Shown here one piece after another: positions 8,320 to 16,690 of a DNA stretch of 64,000 nucleotides. Below the pieces are notes generated by a model, which made no database searches, had not been told where the DNA came from, and saw only the letters and a list, made by a program, of their open reading frames with translations. Numbering within the stretch: position 1 is the stretch's first letter; every line of letters starts with the position of its first letter. The DNA is from Candidatus Omnitrophota bacterium (lineage in GTDB: Bacteria > Omnitrophota > Gorgyraeia > Pluralincolimonadales > Pluralincolimonadaceae): contig JBAZFB010000004.1 of NCBI GenBank assembly GCA_041653595.1, positions 1 through 64,000 of the forward strand, in the 5' to 3' direction. A program made the position numbers and the translations under genes.

Positions 8320-9870
8320 ATGATATATAAAAAATTCGCATCAGTCATATTTTTGTCTCTTGCCTCCCTGTTATTTACGGGCGGCCAGGATGCCTTGGCC
8401 GGCGAAAAGTGCGAGGATCCGGTCTACCTGAAACCGGCCTCAGCCGTCGCGTCGTCTTTCGACGATTCCGAGTGGGCTCCTGAGCCGAACCCGATGGCCG
8501 TAGGCGACGGGGATTTCAATACGCGCTGGTCGCCGGTGCTCGGCAGGGACGGGGAATGGATATTTTACGATTTCGGGAAACCCAAAACTTTTACGAAGAC
8601 CGTTATCTGCTGGGAGCGCGCTTACTCCCCGGAATACGAACTCCTTGTCTCGGACGACGCGAAGCAATGGAAGCCGGTGATGGTCCTCAAGAACAGGCGC
8701 GGCGGCACCGATACTATCGGCATACCGCAGACCACGGCGCGCTATCTTAAACTTGTCGGCCTCAAGAGGTCGAATCCAGAATGGGGAATCTCGATATGGG
8801 AATGGGAGGTCTACGGCCCGAAAGAGCTTAACCCGGAGGATAAACCGATAGAACAGGTATTCCCGGACCGCAAGCTGCGCGAAGTGATAAAGCTTTCCAT
8901 GGAAGCGCCGGCCGCTTCACCTGGCCCGGTCACAGCCGCCGAATTCCAGAAAGGCGTAAACTATGCTTCCTATAATGAGAGTGACCTGGCTGCAAAAGAA
9001 TCCGACACTATGCTGGAATACCTGAAGACGATAAACGTGACCCATGTCTGTTTTATCGTTACATGGTACCAGGATACGCTAGAGTCGATGAAGATCTATC
9101 CGGAGAGTCCTGAAGGCGGCAGGACGCCGGTAGATGAGGCGTTGACCCACGCGATAAACAAGGCGCATTCCCTGGGATTCAAGGTGATGCTCAAGCCGCA
9201 CATAGATATCCAGACCGGCGAATTCCGCGGAGATATCCCGGGCGAAGAAGAGTGGTTCAGGAATTATGAGGAATTTATCCTCAAGTACGCCAAGATGGCC
9301 GAAAAATACAACGTTGAAATTTTTTGTATAGGCACAGAGCTTGCCGGGACGCCGATGAAGTGGGAGCCGCAATGGAGGAAGATAATAAAGTCGGTCAGGG
9401 GGAATTATAAAGGCCCCATAACTTACGCGGCCAACTGGAACGAATATAAGGAAGTTCCTTTCTGGAACGACCTGGATTTTATCGGCATAGACGCTTATTT
9501 CCCCCTTACCTCGAAAGCCAATCCGGCGAAGGCGGAGTTGGCCGGGGCATGGGAGAAGGAAGCAAGGAGCATGGAGGATTTTTTCAGGAAAAAGGGCATA
9601 AATAAACCGGTAATATTTACAGAAGCCGGATATACCAGCGCCGAGGGGACGGGCAAGACCCCGTGGACGGTGCCATCAAAGGTCGAGAGCCAAAAAGAGC
9701 AAGCTGACTGTCTGGACGCGATGATGACGGTCATGACAAAACGGGTGTGGTTCAAAGGCCTTTACTGGTGGTGCGTGTTCCCGCAGGATATTGAAAGTCC
9801 GCTCGGATACACGATCAAGGGCAAGTCGGCCGAAAAGGTTTTGGCCGGCTGGTATAAGACGGCAAAGTAA
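8320..9870 (+). CDS. Secreted GH113 beta-mannanase with N-terminal discoidin-like domain
   Basis: The 516-residue protein has a signal peptide (about 1-28), an F5/8-type C (discoidin, CBM32-like) domain (about 32-168: KPASAVASS, GDFNTRWSP, WIFYDFG, ARYLKLVGL, WEVYG) and a GH113 barrel (about 205-515). GH113 features seen: KGVNYASYN, TWYQDTL, TPVDEAL, VMLKPHID, FRGDI, acid/base Glu340 in IGTEL, ITYAANWNE, LDFIGIDAYFPL and nucleophile Glu435 in FTEAGY. GH113 enzymes characterised so far are endo-beta-1,4-mannanases. It follows the 5281 enzyme by 15 nt in the same operon, making it a likely secreted depolymerase of mannan or glucomannan. Confidence 0.87.
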   Translation: MIYKKFASVIFLSLASLLFTGGQDALAGEKCEDPVYLKPASAVASSFDDSEWAPEPNPMAVGDGDFNTRWSPVLGRDGEWIFYDFGKPKTFTKTVICWERAYSPEYELLVSDDAKQWKPVMVLKNRRGGTDTIGIPQTTARYLKLVGLKRSNPEWGISIWEWEVYGPKELNPEDKPIEQVFPDRKLREVIKLSMEAPAASPGPVTAAEFQKGVNYASYNESDLAAKESDTMLEYLKTINVTHVCFIVTWYQDTLESMKIYPESPEGGRTPVDEALTHAINKAHSLGFKVMLKPHIDIQTGEFRGDIPGEEEWFRNYEEFILKYAKMAEKYNVEIFCIGTELAGTPMKWEPQWRKIIKSVRGNYKGPITYAANWNEYKEVPFWNDLDFIGIDAYFPLTSKANPAKAELAGAWEKEARSMEDFFRKKGINKPVIFTEAGYTSAEGTGKTPWTVPSKVESQKEQADCLDAMMTVMTKRVWFKGLYWWCVFPQDIESPLGYTIKGKSAEKVLAGWYKTAK

Positions 9871-9894
9871 AAGCAGGGAAAGGAGGAAGTTGAA

Positions 9895-10476
9895 ATGAAA
9901 AGGTTGGCAGTGGTTCTTTTTGCGGTTTTGATGTTGACATCTTCCGGCGTATGCAACGCGGCAGAGACCGTGATCTTCGGTTTTGAGAAGGATACGGACG
10001 GCTGGCGCATACCCGATTGGGCGCTTGAAAAAGAGGATAGCGTCGCGAGAGAGATATCGGTATCTTCCGATTGGGCTTCCGAAGGGAAGAAATCACTCGC
10101 CGTATCCAGCGAGTTCCTGGACAAGAAATGGTCAGGCGCGTATGTCGAGATCGAGGATTACTACGATTGGTCCCCTTACGGCAAGATATCAGCCGATGTC
10201 TATATCCCGAAGGATGCTCCTGCCGGACTTAAGGGCAAGATAATCCTTACTGTCGGCGAGGACTGGAAGTGGGTCGAAATGGGAAAGACGATCCCGCTTA
10301 CTCCGGGACAGGTCACGACAATAACGGCAGATCTCAAGCCGGGCAGCAAGGACTGGAAGAACACGGTCGTCGATGACAGCTTCAGGAAAGACGTCAGGAA
10401 ACTCGGCGTCAGGGTCGAAGACAACAGGACCGCCTGGAAAGGCAAGATATACATCGACAACATCAGGGTGGAATAA
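9895..10476 (+). CDS. Third secreted stand-alone jelly-roll (CBM-like) protein
   Basis: The 193-residue protein has a signal peptide (about 1-23, cleavage near CNA-AE) and one beta-sandwich: FGFEKDTDGWRIPDW, SEGKKSLAV, YIPKDAP, WKWVEMG, DWKNTVV and ending KIYIDNIRVE. It is more diverged from the 4048 and 4670 products than they are from each other, with a FEKDTDGW start that resembles other bacterial CBM families. An AAAGGAGG ribosome-binding site precedes it. It sits between the two GH113 genes. A polysaccharide-binding role is inferred from fold and operon. Confidence 0.75.
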   Translation: MKRLAVVLFAVLMLTSSGVCNAAETVIFGFEKDTDGWRIPDWALEKEDSVAREISVSSDWASEGKKSLAVSSEFLDKKWSGAYVEIEDYYDWSPYGKISADVYIPKDAPAGLKGKIILTVGEDWKWVEMGKTIPLTPGQVTTITADLKPGSKDWKNTVVDDSFRKDVRKLGVRVEDNRTAWKGKIYIDNIRVE

Positions 10477-10484
10477 TACGGCAT

Positions 10485-10516
10485 TACCGGGGCGTCGTCA
10501 ATGCGGCGCCCCGGTA
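10485..10516 (+). other. Strong intercistronic GC-rich hairpin
   Basis: TACCGGGGCG (10485-10494) and CGCCCCGGTA (10507-10516) form a perfect 10-bp stem with a 12-nt loop, 8 nt after the 9895 gene's stop. No T-tract follows, so it is more likely an mRNA-processing or stability element than an intrinsic terminator. It separates the upstream half of the operon from the broken GH113 gene. Confidence 0.7.
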
Positions 10517-10548
10517 GTACTTAAATCCTAGTCTAAGGAGATAACGAC

Positions 10549-11727
10549 ATGTCTTTACGCAATAAGATGTTCATCATCGTACTTATAATTCTCGCTTTTT
10601 TGGCGGGATACTTATTCAGCCTGAGGGGCGCTAAAAAACCCGAGGGCCAGGCGAAACCCGAGGCCACGGCCGAGGTGATAACCCCGGGGCAAACGGCTCC
10701 TTCGCCTCTTACGGCGGCGCCGATAGTTGCGCCGATTGTCCCCGAAGAGCATAAAAAGATAGAGAGGCCTTCTTTTCCGCAATTCCAAAAAGGCATAACG
10801 TATGTGACGTGGGACAGGGTCGCATACGGCAAGGGTTTTTCCGACTTATCGATGTCAAAGCTTTCGTCATTAGGGTGCCGATATATAGCCATAGTAACGA
10901 CGTGGTACCAGACAGATTATAACAGTACTGAGATAAGGCCCGGGGCCTATACGCCTACCGATGAAGGGCTCGCGCATGCCATTGGACAGGCCCATAATTT
11001 AGGCCTCAAGGTGATGCTCAAGCCCCACCTCGACCTGGTCAAGGGAGGATATTGGCGCGGAGAGATACAGTTCAATAATGACGCGGACTGGGAGGCGTGG
11101 TTCAAGAGTTACGGGAATTTCATCGCCCATTACGCCGCTTTGGCGGAAAAAGAGAACGTCGAATTATTATGCATAGGCGTGGAGCTGACGACCCCGGCCA
11201 CATATAAAGGCGAACTTTGGGACAAATAGGTGATAAGCGAGGTCAGGAAAGTCTTTACCGGCCCGATAACATACGCGGCCAACTGGAACGAGGAATACCA
11301 GAATATCACGTTCTGGGATAAGCTCGATTATGCCGGCCTCGACGCATACTTTCCGCTTTCCGATAAAGAGAAACCCACGCTTGACGACCTCCGCGAAGGT
11401 TGGAAAAAATATATCCCGGAGATCGAGGCGTGGCAGAAGAAGATAAACAAGCCCGTGATCCTTACCGAGGTCGGATATAAGAGTTCGACCGGCGCGGCCA
11501 AGACGCCGTGGGAGCACCAGCTCGGCAGGGAGGTCGACCTCCAGCTCCAGAGCGACTGCTATACCTCCATGCTCGAGGCCTTTTGGGACAAACCGTGGTT
11601 TTACGGGATGTATTGGTGGTATTGGGGCACGAACGAGAGGATGGGCGGGAGCACGGACCGCGGGTTCAATATCCAGAATAAACCGGCATCTGATATAGTC
11701 AAACTGTGGTATTCTAAAACGAAATAA
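10549..11727 (+). pseudogene. Membrane-anchored GH113 mannanase gene interrupted by an in-frame TAG
   Basis: Two same-frame open stretches (10549-11229, then 11230-11727) together spell one GH113 protein of about 392 residues. An N-terminal membrane segment (about 7-25) and a Pro/Ala-rich linker lead into a barrel like that of the 8320 product. TAG 11227-11229 falls at codon 227, between the acid/base Glu212 (IGVEL) and the nucleophile Glu307 (TEVGY), so neither half can be active alone. Homology resumes at once after the stop (VISEVRKVF, ITYAANWNE), so there is no frameshift. GTG 11230 could restart translation of the C-terminal half, but no good ribosome-binding site is evident. Sequencing error, recent nonsense mutation or readthrough are the options. 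Confidence 0.85.
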
Positions 11728-11740
11728 GGAGGGACAATAA

Positions 11741-12670
11741 ATGAGATTCGTATGCAAGAAGTATGAGAAGAACCCGATCTTGACAAAAGAGGATGTCCCT
11801 TACCCGTGTGACGCGGCCTACAATGCCGGCGCGGCGAAATACAACGGCAAATACTACCTCCTATTCAGGGCCCTGCGCCTGAACGGTAACTGCGAATTCG
11901 GTTTGGCGGTGAGCGACGACGGTTATAACTTCACCGTGCGCCCGAAGCCGGTCATGGTCCCTGCGACGACCGGGCCGTTCGCGTTCTACGAACAGAAAGG
12001 CATAGAGGACCCGAGGATCACGAAGATCGGCGACACTTATTATTTCTTCTACAGCTGCTATTCGGGCATTGGCATGAGGATAGGGCTTGCCAAGACAAAG
12101 AACTTCGAGAAATTCGAGCGCGTGGCGATGACAACGACTATCGACTACCGCAACTCGGTCCTATTCCCCGAGAAGATAAACGGCAAGTACTGCCGTTTTG
12201 AGCGGCCGAACGTCGGGCGCCAGGGCATCTGGATCTCTTATTCACCCGACCTCATACACTGGGGCGAGCAGGAGCTTATAATGCTTCCCTACGGCAACCA
12301 TATCTGGGAGGACCACAAGATAGGCGCCGGGGCGCCGCCGATCAAGACGAAGAAGGGATGGCTCAGCATCTATCACGGCGTGACCTGGACGATGGACGGG
12401 ATGACATACAGGCTGGGCGTCGCGATGCATGACCTCAAGAACCCGGCAAAAGTTCTCGGAATCGCGGACCAGTTCATAATCAGCCCTGACGAGATATTCG
12501 AAAGGGTCGGTTACGTACATAATGTAGTCTTTACCTGCGGCGCGATCCCTGAGCCTGACGGCACGGTCAAGATCTATTACGGCGGCGCGGATACGGTCAT
12601 GTGCGTCGCGACGGCTAAGATAGACGACCTGGTCGATATCGCCTTGAAAGGGAAGAGGAAACCGCTATAA
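11741..12670 (+). CDS. GH130 beta-mannoside phosphorylase
   Basis: The 309-residue cytoplasmic protein (no signal peptide) has the five-bladed propeller pattern of GH130: KNPIL near the start, YNAGAAKYNGKYYLLFRA, GIEDPRI (with the catalytic-region Asp), FERPN, the GNHIWEDHKIGAGAPP stretch and IYYGGADTVMCVA at the end. Family members phosphorolyse beta-1,4-linked mannosides (mannosyl-glucose or manno-oligosaccharides) to mannose 1-phosphate. A GGAGG site precedes the ATG. With GH113 and GH5-like enzymes upstream and a sugar kinase downstream it completes a mannan-to-mannose-phosphate route. Which GH130 subfamily it belongs to, and so its exact acceptor, cannot be set by eye. Confidence 0.88.
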   Translation: MRFVCKKYEKNPILTKEDVPYPCDAAYNAGAAKYNGKYYLLFRALRLNGNCEFGLAVSDDGYNFTVRPKPVMVPATTGPFAFYEQKGIEDPRITKIGDTYYFFYSCYSGIGMRIGLAKTKNFEKFERVAMTTTIDYRNSVLFPEKINGKYCRFERPNVGRQGIWISYSPDLIHWGEQELIMLPYGNHIWEDHKIGAGAPPIKTKKGWLSIYHGVTWTMDGMTYRLGVAMHDLKNPAKVLGIADQFIISPDEIFERVGYVHNVVFTCGAIPEPDGTVKIYYGGADTVMCVATAKIDDLVDIALKGKRKPL

Positions 12671-13560
12671 GCAATTATCTCGGCATAGACATAGGCGGGA
12701 CGAATATCCGCTTCGGCATCATAGACGGGCGCGGTAAAGTCATCGCGAGATACCGCATGCCGACGCTCAAAGAGCAGGGAAAGGATGAGGTGATCCGGCG
12801 CCTGCTCGATGCCGCGGCCGGTCTTATCGAAAAGTCCGGCGTTAAAGTGAAAGCTATCGGGGCCGGTTGCCCCGGCCCGCTGGACAGTAAGAAAGGCATA
12901 ATCCTTTCTCCGCCGAACCTGCCGGATTGGCGGAGGGTGCCGTTAAAAAAGATCATTGAAAGAAAATTCCGCCTGCCCGTGTCAGTCGAGAACGACGCGA
13001 ATTGCGCCGGGCTCGGTGAAGCGGTGCGCGGCGCCGGCCGCAAAGCCTCAAGCATGGTCCTGTTGACGCTCGGCACCGGGATAGGGAGCGCCATCGTCCT
13101 CGATGGGAAATTATGGACCGGAAAAGGCGGGTTCGCCTCTGAACTGGGGCATGTATCTATAGATATTAACGGCCCGAAATGCGGCTGCGGCAACCGGGGC
13201 TGCTTAGAGATGTATGCCTCGGCCACGGCTGTAGTCCGGCGGATGAAAAAAGCCGATATGACGGCCGAGCAGATCTATGACGCGGCAAGAAAAGGGGATA
13301 AGCTTGCGCGCAAGATCGTCGATGAAACAGCCGTATACCTTGGCGCCGCGATAGCCAACATAATAAACGCGCTCGATCCGGAAGTGATAGTTTTGGCCGG
13401 AGGGATGGCAAATGCAGGAAAGATATTTTTCAATAAGATAGGTAAAGCCGCGAAGGAAAGGGCTTTAAAGGAAGCAAGCAAAGGGGTCAGGATAGTGCCC
13501 GCGGAACTCGGTGATGACGCGGGAATAATCGGCGTAGCCTGGAGGGCGAAAAAGCCATGA
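12667..13560 (+). CDS. ROK-family sugar kinase with an apparent ATA start codon
   Basis: The frame contains the full ROK N-terminus (YLGIDIGGTNIRFGIIDG, the phosphate-binding motif), GAGCPGPLD, VENDANCAGLGE with the catalytic Asp, LTLGTGIGSAIV, the zinc-binding CGCGNRGCLEMYA and VIVLAGG. The first ATG (12757) would delete the DxGGT motif. No ATG, GTG or TTG exists in frame between the upstream stop at 12616 and that motif. ATA at 12667 overlaps the GH130 stop as ATAA, and a GGAAGAGG ribosome-binding site lies 8 nt before it, exactly where an ancestral ATGA overlap would be. One G-to-A change would have made both ATA and TAA. It probably phosphorylates mannose or glucose released from mannan oligosaccharides. 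Confidence 0.82.
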   Translation: MSNYLGIDIGGTNIRFGIIDGRGKVIARYRMPTLKEQGKDEVIRRLLDAAAGLIEKSGVKVKAIGAGCPGPLDSKKGIILSPPNLPDWRRVPLKKIIERKFRLPVSVENDANCAGLGEAVRGAGRKASSMVLLTLGTGIGSAIVLDGKLWTGKGGFASELGHVSIDINGPKCGCGNRGCLEMYASATAVVRRMKKADMTAEQIYDAARKGDKLARKIVDETAVYLGAAIANIINALDPEVIVLAGGMANAGKIFFNKIGKAAKERALKEASKGVRIVPAELGDDAGIIGVAWRAKKP

Positions 13561-16397
13561 AAAAGTCATTGTTCGTAATGTTTATCCTGTCTGTTCTGGC
13601 GGTCGTCAATTGCGTCTACGCCGCCGAGACCGAGACCGTCGTGTGGGACGGCCTGGAATCCAAGAACCTCTGGAGCATAGCCCCATGGGGCGATGCCGCG
13701 AAACTGACCGTCACCCCGGAGGACAAGACCGAAGGCGAGAAATGCTTCAAGGTAGAGTTCGGGCCGGAGGGGAAGCAGAACCCGCCCAAGGGAGTTGTCC
13801 TCGAAAGGGAACAGTCGGCTATCGACCTGGATTCGACGAAGAAGCTCGTGGTCGATATCTACAACGACGGCCCGCCCTTCGAGCTGGCCCTTGTCCTGTA
13901 TACCGATGAATTCATCGAGAGCGCGACCGAGACGATAAAGAAGGGGCTGAACAAGGACATAACTTTCAAGGTCCACGAGAAAAATTTCAAATCGCCGACC
14001 AGCAACTGGCAGTATAATTACGCTCCCAGGGCAGGCACGATCGCGTGGCGGATAATGTTCGTGATCTATTCGGAAGATGTCGAGGCGAAGGCGAACGTCT
14101 ATTTCGACAATATCCGCGTCGAGAGGACGCCGAGGCTGGCGAGCGAGCAGAAGGTGATCCCTGTCGCCGAATATAAAGCTCCGAAGATCCTTTCTGTAAA
14201 AGGCGAGAAGGAGAGCGTCGAGCAGTTCGAGAAATTCGAGATAACCGTCGATTTCGACGGGACATACCAGTATCCGTATAATCCGGAGAACATAGACCTG
14301 AGCGCGGTATTCACCTCGCCTGGCGGAAAGAAGATCACCATGCCCGGGTTCCTTTATTCCGGAAAGGTCGACGGCGTAAATATTTCGGACGCGGTCTGGA
14401 AGATAAGGTTCACCCCGGACAGGGCCGGTAAATGGGAATACTATGTGAGCGTGACCAACCCGAAAGGGACGGCTAAGTCCGACAGCCTGACTTTTGAATG
14501 CGCGGCCCCGGCCACACCGAAAAAAGGATTTGTCCGCATAAGCAAGAAGGACCCGCTCTATTTCGAGTTCGACAACGGCGATTATTATTACCCGATAGGC
14601 CAGAACGTGGCGTGGGCGCCGTCGGTGAACGCGTTCGATCGTTATTTCTCCAGGATGAGCGAGAACATGTACAACTGGACGCGCGTCTGGATGTCGAGCT
14701 GGCAGTGCGCCATAGAATGGCTCGACGTCGGAGATTTCCACGGCCTTAATAATTACAACCTCAAGAACGCGAAATTACTGGATGATATCACCGACCTGAC
14801 GAAGAAATACAACCTGTATTTCCAGCTCGTATTGAACCAGCACGGGCAGCTCAGCACAAAGGTCGACCCGGAGTGGCTCAATAACCCCTACAACGTGAAG
14901 AACGGCGGGCCATGCAAGGAGCCGAAAGATTTCCTTACGAACCCGGAAGCCAGGAAGCTCTATAAGATGCGCGTGCGTTATATCGTGGCGCGCTGGGGAT
15001 ACTCCACGAACATCCTCGCGTGGGAGCCGTGGAACGAGCTTACGCTCATGGACAATTACGACGCGAAACTCGACATCCCGTGGCAGAGGGAGATGGGCCA
15101 GTACATTAATTCGATCGACCCCTACAGGCACATGGTAACCACCAGCTATTTCGGCAACTTCCCGAAGGAGATCTGGAAGCAGCCCGAGATATCCTACGGC
15201 CAGATACATATGTATACGCCGGAGATAGTCACGACCCTCGACGGGCTCTATACGATAATGAAGGATTATAAGAAGGCGTATTTCGTCGGCGAGTACGGCG
15301 GCAGCAATTTAAGCGGCATCGATATACAAGACCCGAATGCCACGGTCCACCACAACGGCATCTGGGCCGCCTATACCACAGTATCATCCGGCGACGCGAT
15401 GCCGTGGCAATGGGACGATTATATCGAGCCGAATAACTTTTATTTCCACTGGCTCTCGCTCGCAAAATTCAACGAGGGCGAAGACAGGCGCGGCCAAAGC
15501 TACCGGTACAGCCGCGGGACGCTCGAGTTCGATGACGGGACGATACTTAACGCCCAGGGCATAATGAATAACAAGAGGGCGCTTATCTGGGTATATGACC
15601 TGCTGAGGACGAAATTCAACCAGGGCGCGTTCAGGCCTCTTGATATCAAAGGCGCCGTATTGACGGTCGCCGGGATGGACAAGGGAGATTATAAAGTCGA
15701 GTTCTGGGACACATATAGCGGGAAAGTCACCGGGACGGTCGATGCCGCGTGCAAAGGCTCGAAGATAGAGATACCCTTGCCCGAGATAACCCGGGATATG
15801 GCCCTAAAGGTGATATCCCTGGATGCCAAGGCCCGTCCCAGGCCTGCAAAGGTCTACATAGCTTCGAAATTGCTGAAGAAGGATGTGCCGTTGGAGATGC
15901 GCGATATCTGGGAAGGTTTTGAGAAACAGGGCGATTGGGTCTGCGCGGACTGGGGCGATAAAGGGAAGGTTTCGCTCGCCAAAGACAGGCTCACCGAAGG
16001 CAAGACTTCGATCAAAGTGGTATTCGACAAGGCGGGCAAGAGGACCGATGGGAAAGGCCTGTGCCTCCAGAATACCAAGCTTGACCTCGACCTGTCAAAG
16101 GCCAAAAAGATGATATTCGATGTTTATCTCGACGCGCCGAACTCCATAGAGGTAGCGGCCGTCCTTAACAGCAAGGGCTTCTGCGAGAGCGTCAGGAAGC
16201 AGCTGGTTCCCGGCTGGAACAGGAACATCACGTTCGATCTTACGGCTAATACTTTCAAGAAACAATCGACCAAGTGGCAACACAAGGGCGCCATCGACAG
16301 GGAAGAGCCGATGAAAGAAATGATGTTCATGTTCTACCCGTGGGACGTGGATTCCGGCGCTATCTACGTAGACAATGTGGGATTTTTGAACGACTAG
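13557..16397 (+). CDS. Secreted GH5-like (DUF5060) glycoside hydrolase with jelly-roll modules at both ends
   Basis: The 946-residue protein has a signal peptide (about 1-22, VYA-AE). Domains: jelly-roll module (about 25-190, ends NVYFDNIRVE); DUF5060 (about 215-320); clan GH-A barrel (about 325-660) with NQHGQLS, acid/base Glu494 in EPWNEL and nucleophile candidate Glu579 in VGEYGG; and a second jelly-roll module at the C-terminus (about 780-945, WEGFEKQGDW, EGKTSIKV, GWNRNITFDL, AIYVDNVGF). It parallels the 5281 enzyme but carries a jelly-roll instead of a CBM9-like tail. The ATG overlaps the ROK kinase stop (ATGA). As the last gene of the operon it likely hydrolyses the same polysaccharide outside the cell; exact specificity is open. 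Confidence 0.82.
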   Translation: MKKSLFVMFILSVLAVVNCVYAAETETVVWDGLESKNLWSIAPWGDAAKLTVTPEDKTEGEKCFKVEFGPEGKQNPPKGVVLEREQSAIDLDSTKKLVVDIYNDGPPFELALVLYTDEFIESATETIKKGLNKDITFKVHEKNFKSPTSNWQYNYAPRAGTIAWRIMFVIYSEDVEAKANVYFDNIRVERTPRLASEQKVIPVAEYKAPKILSVKGEKESVEQFEKFEITVDFDGTYQYPYNPENIDLSAVFTSPGGKKITMPGFLYSGKVDGVNISDAVWKIRFTPDRAGKWEYYVSVTNPKGTAKSDSLTFECAAPATPKKGFVRISKKDPLYFEFDNGDYYYPIGQNVAWAPSVNAFDRYFSRMSENMYNWTRVWMSSWQCAIEWLDVGDFHGLNNYNLKNAKLLDDITDLTKKYNLYFQLVLNQHGQLSTKVDPEWLNNPYNVKNGGPCKEPKDFLTNPEARKLYKMRVRYIVARWGYSTNILAWEPWNELTLMDNYDAKLDIPWQREMGQYINSIDPYRHMVTTSYFGNFPKEIWKQPEISYGQIHMYTPEIVTTLDGLYTIMKDYKKAYFVGEYGGSNLSGIDIQDPNATVHHNGIWAAYTTVSSGDAMPWQWDDYIEPNNFYFHWLSLAKFNEGEDRRGQSYRYSRGTLEFDDGTILNAQGIMNNKRALIWVYDLLRTKFNQGAFRPLDIKGAVLTVAGMDKGDYKVEFWDTYSGKVTGTVDAACKGSKIEIPLPEITRDMALKVISLDAKARPRPAKVYIASKLLKKDVPLEMRDIWEGFEKQGDWVCADWGDKGKVSLAKDRLTEGKTSIKVVFDKAGKRTDGKGLCLQNTKLDLDLSKAKKMIFDVYLDAPNSIEVAAVLNSKGFCESVRKQLVPGWNRNITFDLTANTFKKQSTKWQHKGAIDREEPMKEMMFMFYPWDVDSGAIYVDNVGFLND

Positions 16398-16451
16398 GGA
16401 TCTCAGACGCAGGATAACAAAATTTTACATCAAAAAAGCAATAATATATTC

Positions 16452-16480
16452 TTGACAAAGAGTGCTTAAGGTGATATATT
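16452..16480 (+). promoter_or_regulatory. Promoter of the PEP-CTERM gene
   Basis: TTGACA (16452-16457) and TATATT (16475-16480) are 17 bp apart; the predicted start is near 16487. The roughly 294-nt gap between the 13557 and PEP-CTERM genes holds this promoter, two operator-like palindromes and a roughly 200-nt leader; no gene is seen in it except a possible 27-codon in-frame extension starting at ATG 16610. Confidence 0.7.
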
Positions 16481-16492
16481 TCCTTTGATAGT

Positions 16493-16506
16493 TATACCAG
16501 AGTATA
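16493..16506 (+). promoter_or_regulatory. Putative operator TATACCAGAGTATA
   Basis: This site matches the palindrome at the GntR/LacI-type regulator's own promoter in 12 of 14 positions and lies just after the predicted transcription start. Its partner at 16570-16583 is 77 bp away, so a DNA loop between the two is possible. Confidence 0.55.
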
Positions 16507-16569
16507 CTTGCCTTGTTATTCAATAATCATTTAATCCTTGTAGAAACATCTTTGTTTCCAATTAAATAG

Positions 16570-16583
16570 TATACTAGGATATA
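16570..16583 (+). promoter_or_regulatory. Second putative operator TATACTAGGATATA
   Basis: Third member of the TATACYARRRTATA set, in the leader of the PEP-CTERM gene. Centre-to-centre distance to the first site is 77 bp. Confidence 0.5.
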
Positions 16584-16690
16584 CTAATCAAAGGAAAGGG
16601 GGTTGGTAAATGGTCAAAAGCTTAATAGCGGTAAAGGAAGAGATCAGCCAAACAATTTCAACATTTCAAAAAGAAGGAGGTGAAACAATA

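Noticed and set aside
11227..11229. TAG read as pyrrolysine or general amber recoding
   Set aside because: TAG is used as an ordinary stop by several intact genes in the window, and no Pyl genes are seen here.
12757..13560. Taking the first ATG as the ROK kinase start
   Set aside because: It would delete the conserved DIGGTN motif that lies in frame just upstream, and no ribosome-binding site fits; ATA 12667 explains the data better.
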